A stretch of DNA of 14,923 nt from Polyangiaceae bacterium (lineage in GTDB: Bacteria > Myxococcota > Polyangia > Polyangiales > Polyangiaceae). Below, piece after piece: positions 13,865 to 14,923 of this stretch (position 1 is the stretch's first letter; every line of letters starts with the position of its first letter). The stretch is from contig JAICTU010000209.1 in the NCBI GenBank assembly GCA_025936205.1, positions 1 through 14,923 on the forward strand, in the 5' to 3' direction. A program made the translations under genes and the position numbers. A model generated the notes under the pieces. It ran no database searches and was not told the origin of the DNA. It saw only the letters and a list, made by a program, of their open reading frames with translations.

Positions 13865-14692
13865 GTGAAGATTCTGGTACCCATCAAGCGAGTCGCCGAT
13901 CCCGACAATGCCAACAAGGTGCGCATTGCTGCGGGGGGCCAGAAGATCGATACCGGCAACCTGGAGTGGAAGCTGAACCCGTTCGACGAGTATGCGCTGG
14001 AAGCAGCGCTGCGCTTGAATGAGGACGGCAAGGCGCCGAAAACGCGCCTGGGCGAGGTCGTGGTGGTGACGCTCGGACCGAAAGAGGTCGAGACTAACTT
14101 GCGCTCCGCGCTCGCCACGGGCGCCGACCGCGCCCTGCGCATCGAAGCCACCGACGATCAACTCGACGGTCGCCTGGTAGCGCTGGCGCTGAAGAAGGTG
14201 GTCGAAGAGGAGAAGCCGGACCTGATCCTCATGGGCAAGCAGGCCGTCGACGGAGACAGCAACCAGGTCGGTCAGATCCTGGCGGAGCTGCTCGACTACC
14301 CGATGGCCACCTTCGCCGCGACCATCAAGGCCGACGCGCGCGGCCTCGAGGTGAGCCGGGAAGTGGACGGCGGAGTCGCCGTCGTGCGGCTCGGTCTGCC
14401 TGCCCTGATCACCGTGGATCTGCGCATCGTGGCGCCGACCAGCGTGTATTCGGCGCAGACCGATCGGGCTTTCAAATACAACGACGGCGTGCGCTTCGCG
14501 CCGCTGCCGGCGATCATGGCCGCCAAACGCAAGAAGCTCGACGTCAAGGCGCTCGGCGATCTGGTCGCCGATGCCAAGCTACGCACCCGCTACACCGAAT
14601 TCGCGCCGCCACCGGAACGGAAGGCGGGCAAGAAGGTGAGCAGCGTCGCTGATCTCGTCAGCAAGCTGGCGAACGAAGCCAAGGTCATCTGA
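13865..14692 (+). CDS. etfB: Electron transfer flavoprotein, beta subunit
   Basis: EtfB pairs with EtfA to carry electrons from acyl-CoA and related dehydrogenases to the quinone pool; the beta subunit binds AMP. The 275-residue protein opens MKILVPIKRVADPDNANKVR, shows LEWKLNPFDEYALEAALRL at 33-51, GADRALRI at 86-93 and LILMGKQAVDGDSNQVGQ at 120-137. The late signature starts VDLR at 184-187 and resumes RFAPLPAIMAAKRK at 210-223. Between these parts lie about 18 more residues than in classical EtfB, where VDLR is followed almost at once by RYATLP. The GTG start at 13865 has AGGAGA eight bases upstream. etfA follows after 12 bases. Confidence 0.96.
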   Translation: MKILVPIKRVADPDNANKVRIAAGGQKIDTGNLEWKLNPFDEYALEAALRLNEDGKAPKTRLGEVVVVTLGPKEVETNLRSALATGADRALRIEATDDQLDGRLVALALKKVVEEEKPDLILMGKQAVDGDSNQVGQILAELLDYPMATFAATIKADARGLEVSREVDGGVAVVRLGLPALITVDLRIVAPTSVYSAQTDRAFKYNDGVRFAPLPAIMAAKRKKLDVKALGDLVADAKLRTRYTEFAPPPERKAGKKVSSVADLVSKLANEAKVI

Positions 14693-14704
14693 GGAGAGTC
14701 GGAG

Positions 14705-14923
14705 ATGAGTGAAATCCTAGTCGTGGCGGAGCTCGCCGAAGGCGGAGTCCGCAAAGCCACCCACAGCGCCATCCAGTGCGCCCGGCGCATTCAGCAGCTC
14801 GTCGGTGGCAGCTTTTCGATCCTGGTGCTGGGCGGCGCGGGCGCCCAGGCCGCAGCGGGCGAGCTGACCGGGTTCGGCGCCGCGCGCATTCTGTGCTGCG
14901 AAGACGCGAGTCTCGGTCACTAC
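14705..14923 (+). CDS. etfA: Electron transfer flavoprotein, alpha subunit, N-terminal part (3' partial)
   Basis: The first 73 codons are present and the window ends within the gene. The start MSEILVVAELAEGGVRKATHS, followed by IQCARRI and the ILVLGGAG strand, matches the N-terminal domain of EtfA, the subunit that holds FAD in its C-terminal domain (beyond this window). ATG 14705 follows AGGAGA (14692-14697, overlapping the end of etfB) by seven bases. The order etfB-etfA with 12 bases between is the standard bacterial arrangement and points to one transcript. Confidence 0.93.
   Translation, partial: MSEILVVAELAEGGVRKATHSAIQCARRIQQLVGGSFSILVLGGAGAQAAAGELTGFGAARILCCEDASLGHY

Noticed and set aside
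1..14923. tRNA, rRNA, CRISPR arrays, insertion sequences and known riboswitches
   Set aside because: None seen. The repeats found are short inverted repeats or 8-base tandems, with no regularly spaced direct repeats and no transposase-like protein.

Overview
The window is GC-rich, densely packed chromosomal DNA. It most likely comes from a member of the Myxococcota (myxobacteria and relatives). The reasons are an MglA-type small GTPase, alanine/proline-rich lipoproteins of unknown function, a long-form HflX and frequent GTG starts. This placement is inferred from gene content; no rRNA or other marker gene is present. There is no tRNA, CRISPR array, insertion sequence or phage gene, so the region reads as core genome rather than an island.

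Layout from left to right: (1) the C-terminal end of a B12-dependent ribonucleotide reductase (nrdJ, +). (2) A gene-free stretch of about 390 bases with an unusual density of inverted repeats. (3) A small lipoprotein (+) that converges on a leftward group: an MglA-like GTPase, a PocR-domain degenerate histidine kinase overlapping it by one base, and thiL 78 bases further on. (4) A secreted or membrane-anchored protein of unknown function (+), divergent from the GTPase and converging on thrB-argH. (5) The leftward pair thrB (homoserine kinase) and argH (argininosuccinate lyase), overlapping by ATGA. (6) hflX (+), divergent from thrB. (7) A leftward four-gene operon, nadB, CPBP membrane protease, patatin-like lipase and a two-repeat Tudor/SH3-like lipoprotein, in which all three junctions are 4-base GTGA overlaps. 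(8) etfB and the start of etfA (+), divergent from nadB and cut by the window end.

Functionally, the window mixes housekeeping metabolism (deoxynucleotide, thiamine, threonine, arginine and NAD synthesis, electron-transfer flavoprotein) with ribosome rescue (HflX) and two less ordinary modules. The first is the GTPase plus PocR pseudokinase, which looks like a ligand-sensing switch whose kinase chemistry has been lost. The second is the nadB-led operon, where an NAD-biosynthetic enzyme is translationally coupled to three predicted envelope or lipid-active proteins. The two modules, the hairpin-rich region after nrdJ and a possible JAMM-like N-terminal domain in HflX are the points most worth following up.
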